Assembly (NCBI GenBank): GCA_017934045.1
Contig: JAGBKK010000018.1
Coordinates: 1 to 32,002 of the forward strand
Origin: Neisseriaceae bacterium
GTDB taxonomy: Bacteria; Pseudomonadota; Gammaproteobacteria; Burkholderiales; Neisseriaceae
Reading direction: 5' to 3'
Length of the DNA stretch: 32,002 nucleotides
The notes beneath the pieces were generated by a model. That model ran no database searches. It saw nothing but the letters and a program-made list of their open reading frames with translations, and was not told the origin of the DNA. A program made the translations under genes and the position numbers. Of the stretch, positions 30,886 through 32,002 are shown piece by piece (positions within the stretch are counted from its first letter, which is position 1; every line of letters begins with the position of its first letter).

Positions 30886-31728
30886 ATGCTATCTTACCGA
30901 CACGCTTTTCACGCAGGCAATTTTGCTGATATATTAAAACATTTTACCCTTTTTTTGGTTTTGCAATATTACAACCAAAAAGACAAACCCTATTTTTATA
31001 TCGATACCCATTCAGGAGCAGGATTATATTGTTTGAATGATGAACAATCACAAAAAACAGGTGAATATAAAGACGGTTTTGAGCGATTATTAACAGAAAA
31101 AAATTTACCACCATTATTAAATGAATTTAAAAACAAAATATTGAATATTTTGCCTGATCAAAATCATTACGCAGGCTCTCCATATATTGCTGCCAAAACC
31201 GCAAACACAGATACCAAATTGCGTTTATTTGAACAACACAATAATGAATTTATATTATTAAATCAAACAGTTCAATTATTAAATATACAAAAAAGAACAA
31301 TCACGCACAATAATGATGGATTTGACGGATTATTATCCTTACTACCCCCACCTACACGCCGAGCCATTATTTTAATAGACCCATCTTACGAAATAAAAAA
31401 CGATTATCAAAAAGTTGAAAATACCCTTAAAAAAGCCATTAAAAAATTTGCCACAGGCTGTTTTTTAATTTGGTATCCTATATTAAATAGAGAAGAAAGC
31501 AAAAGGCTGCCTGAACAATTAAAAAAACTTGCCCCAAAATGGCTTAAAACAGAACTTATTGTTAAATCATTTTCACAAGACGGTTTTGGTATGGTAGGCA
31601 GTGGAATGTTGATTATCAATCCACCGTATATTTTGGCAGAACAACTTAATCAAGAAATACCTGATTTATGTTCGCTATTAGCACAAGACAGCACAGCAAA
31701 TTATGCTATTGAATATCACAATGATTAA
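30886..31728 (+). CDS. rlmJ: 23S rRNA (adenine-2030-N6)-methyltransferase
   Basis: RNA methyltransferase of 280 residues that modifies A2030 of 23S rRNA. The N-terminal LSYRHAFHAGNFADILKH is diagnostic of RlmJ. YIDTHSGAGLY holds the SAM-binding loop, and the catalytic motif is D165-P-S-Y-E169, with serine in place of the more usual proline of DPPYE; other N6-adenine enzymes use DPSY or NPPY, so activity is expected. GGA precedes ATG 30886. It lies next to the restriction locus but has no obvious link with it. Confidence 0.93.
   Translation: MLSYRHAFHAGNFADILKHFTLFLVLQYYNQKDKPYFYIDTHSGAGLYCLNDEQSQKTGEYKDGFERLLTEKNLPPLLNEFKNKILNILPDQNHYAGSPYIAAKTANTDTKLRLFEQHNNEFILLNQTVQLLNIQKRTITHNNDGFDGLLSLLPPPTRRAIILIDPSYEIKNDYQKVENTLKKAIKKFATGCFLIWYPILNREESKRLPEQLKKLAPKWLKTELIVKSFSQDGFGMVGSGMLIINPPYILAEQLNQEIPDLCSLLAQDSTANYAIEYHND
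31504..31515 (+). repeat. Exact 12-mer DUS inside rlmJ
   Basis: AGGCTGCCTGAA, encoding R-L-P-E. Unlike the intergenic copies it is not an inverted repeat, so it has one orientation only. Confidence 0.8.
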
Positions 31729-31890
31729 ATGTTTAGACTGAAACATTTGCAAAATTCAATAAAATCAAAATCCAAACCTGCCGCAGAGTTTATCCTGAAC
31801 ACAGTAAATAAATAGAATAACAATCCAGCAAAATGGCAGAAGTATTGTATGGCAGTCATTTTTGCCTACCACCGTAACGACAAAAAGCCA

Positions 31891-31906
31891 TTCAGGCAGC
31901 CTGAAA
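31891..31906. repeat. DUS-type inverted repeat
   Basis: TTCAGGCAGCCTGAAA, 160 bases after rlmJ. Confidence 0.9.
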
Positions 31907-31918
31907 AATATTTACCGC

Positions 31919-31967
31919 CATTACGAGCCAACACCGTTGGCGTGGTAATCTCCTTGCTATGGAGAAC
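31919..31967. repeat. 'cattacgag...gtaatctcc' dispersed repeat
   Basis: CATTACGAGCC, inner AACACCGTTGGCGT, GGTAATCTCCTTGCTATGG; variant of the family at 13939 with A for G in the ends. Confidence 0.6.
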
Positions 31968-31979
31968 GGATTTAGCATT

Positions 31980-32002
31980 GTAGGGTGGGCATTCTTGCCC
32001 AC
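31980..32002. repeat. GTAGGGTGGGC hairpin repeat, cut at window edge
   Basis: GTAGGGTGGGCA-TTCT-TGCCCAC; the same loop style as the copy at 14850. Confidence 0.65.

Larger units (their letters stand above)
31729..32002. other. Right-end intergenic region
   Basis: No gene seen. Holds the IS-end-like TGAAACATTTGCAAAATTC at 31739-31757, a DUS, a 'cattacgag...gtaatctcc' repeat and the beginning of a GTAGGGTGGGC hairpin repeat cut by the window edge. Confidence 0.7.

Overview
The window looks like chromosome of a low-GC member of the Neisseriaceae, probably near Simonsiella, Alysiella or Kingella. The main reason is 34 copies, about one per kb, of the 17-bp inverted repeat TTTCAGGC-N-GCCTGAAA, nearly all between genes. 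One strand of each full copy reads AGGCAGCCTGAA and the other AGGCTGCCTGAA, which are two DNA-uptake-sequence (DUS) dialects known from that part of the family. Other small dispersed repeats (GGGTGGGC/GCCCACCC hairpins, 'cattgcgag...gcaatctcc' repeats, two Correia-like miniature elements) and proteins typical of Neisseriaceae (lipoprotein cytochrome c', AmpG, HemE, TrpD, RlmJ) agree. No rRNA, tRNA, CRISPR array, prophage or intact insertion sequence was seen.

Layout. 1-5.4 kb: end of a nitronate monooxygenase gene, an ABC-type membrane protein without an ATPase domain, an NADPH-dependent FMN reductase, cytochrome c', a LysR regulator divergent from cytochrome b561 and a DUF3861 protein, then a second copy of the FMN reductase. 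5.5-6.1 kb: a DUF2255 protein whose signal peptide has lost its start codon through an apparent frameshift. 6.4-10.5 kb (minus strand): a 1374-residue protein with 37 leucine-rich repeats, most nearly identical, joined to a TPR-like segment and a DUF2971-like C-terminal domain. 10.7-11.3 kb (minus): a MazE/MazF (ChpS/ChpB-like) toxin-antitoxin pair. 11.6-15.6 kb (plus): a redox and electrophile-defence cluster of aldo/keto reductase, a Tat-exported NAD(P)-binding protein, MdaB, Ohr and a nitroreductase. 15.7-16.4 kb (minus): an AT-rich orphan membrane protein. 16.6-19.1 kb (minus): hemE then ampG, separated by a Correia-like element. 19.2-22.0 kb (plus): nicotinamidase-like hydrolase, trpD, and a short glutamate 5-kinase. 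22.0-30.8 kb (plus): a type I restriction-modification locus in the order hsdM, AlbA_2/ATPase-like accessory gene, hsdS, hsdR. 30.9-31.7 kb: rlmJ. The right end is repeat-rich and non-coding.

How the parts fit. Housekeeping genes (hemE, ampG, trpD, proB-like, rlmJ) alternate with accessory modules concerned with redox stress and with genome defence or conflict (type I RM with its accessory protein, MazEF, and the LRR-DUF2971 protein). The LRR-DUF2971 gene is the least ordinary item. Its repeat array is nearly identical at DNA level, so it probably changes length by recombination, and its LPES motif is written with codons that contain the 10-base core of the DUS.
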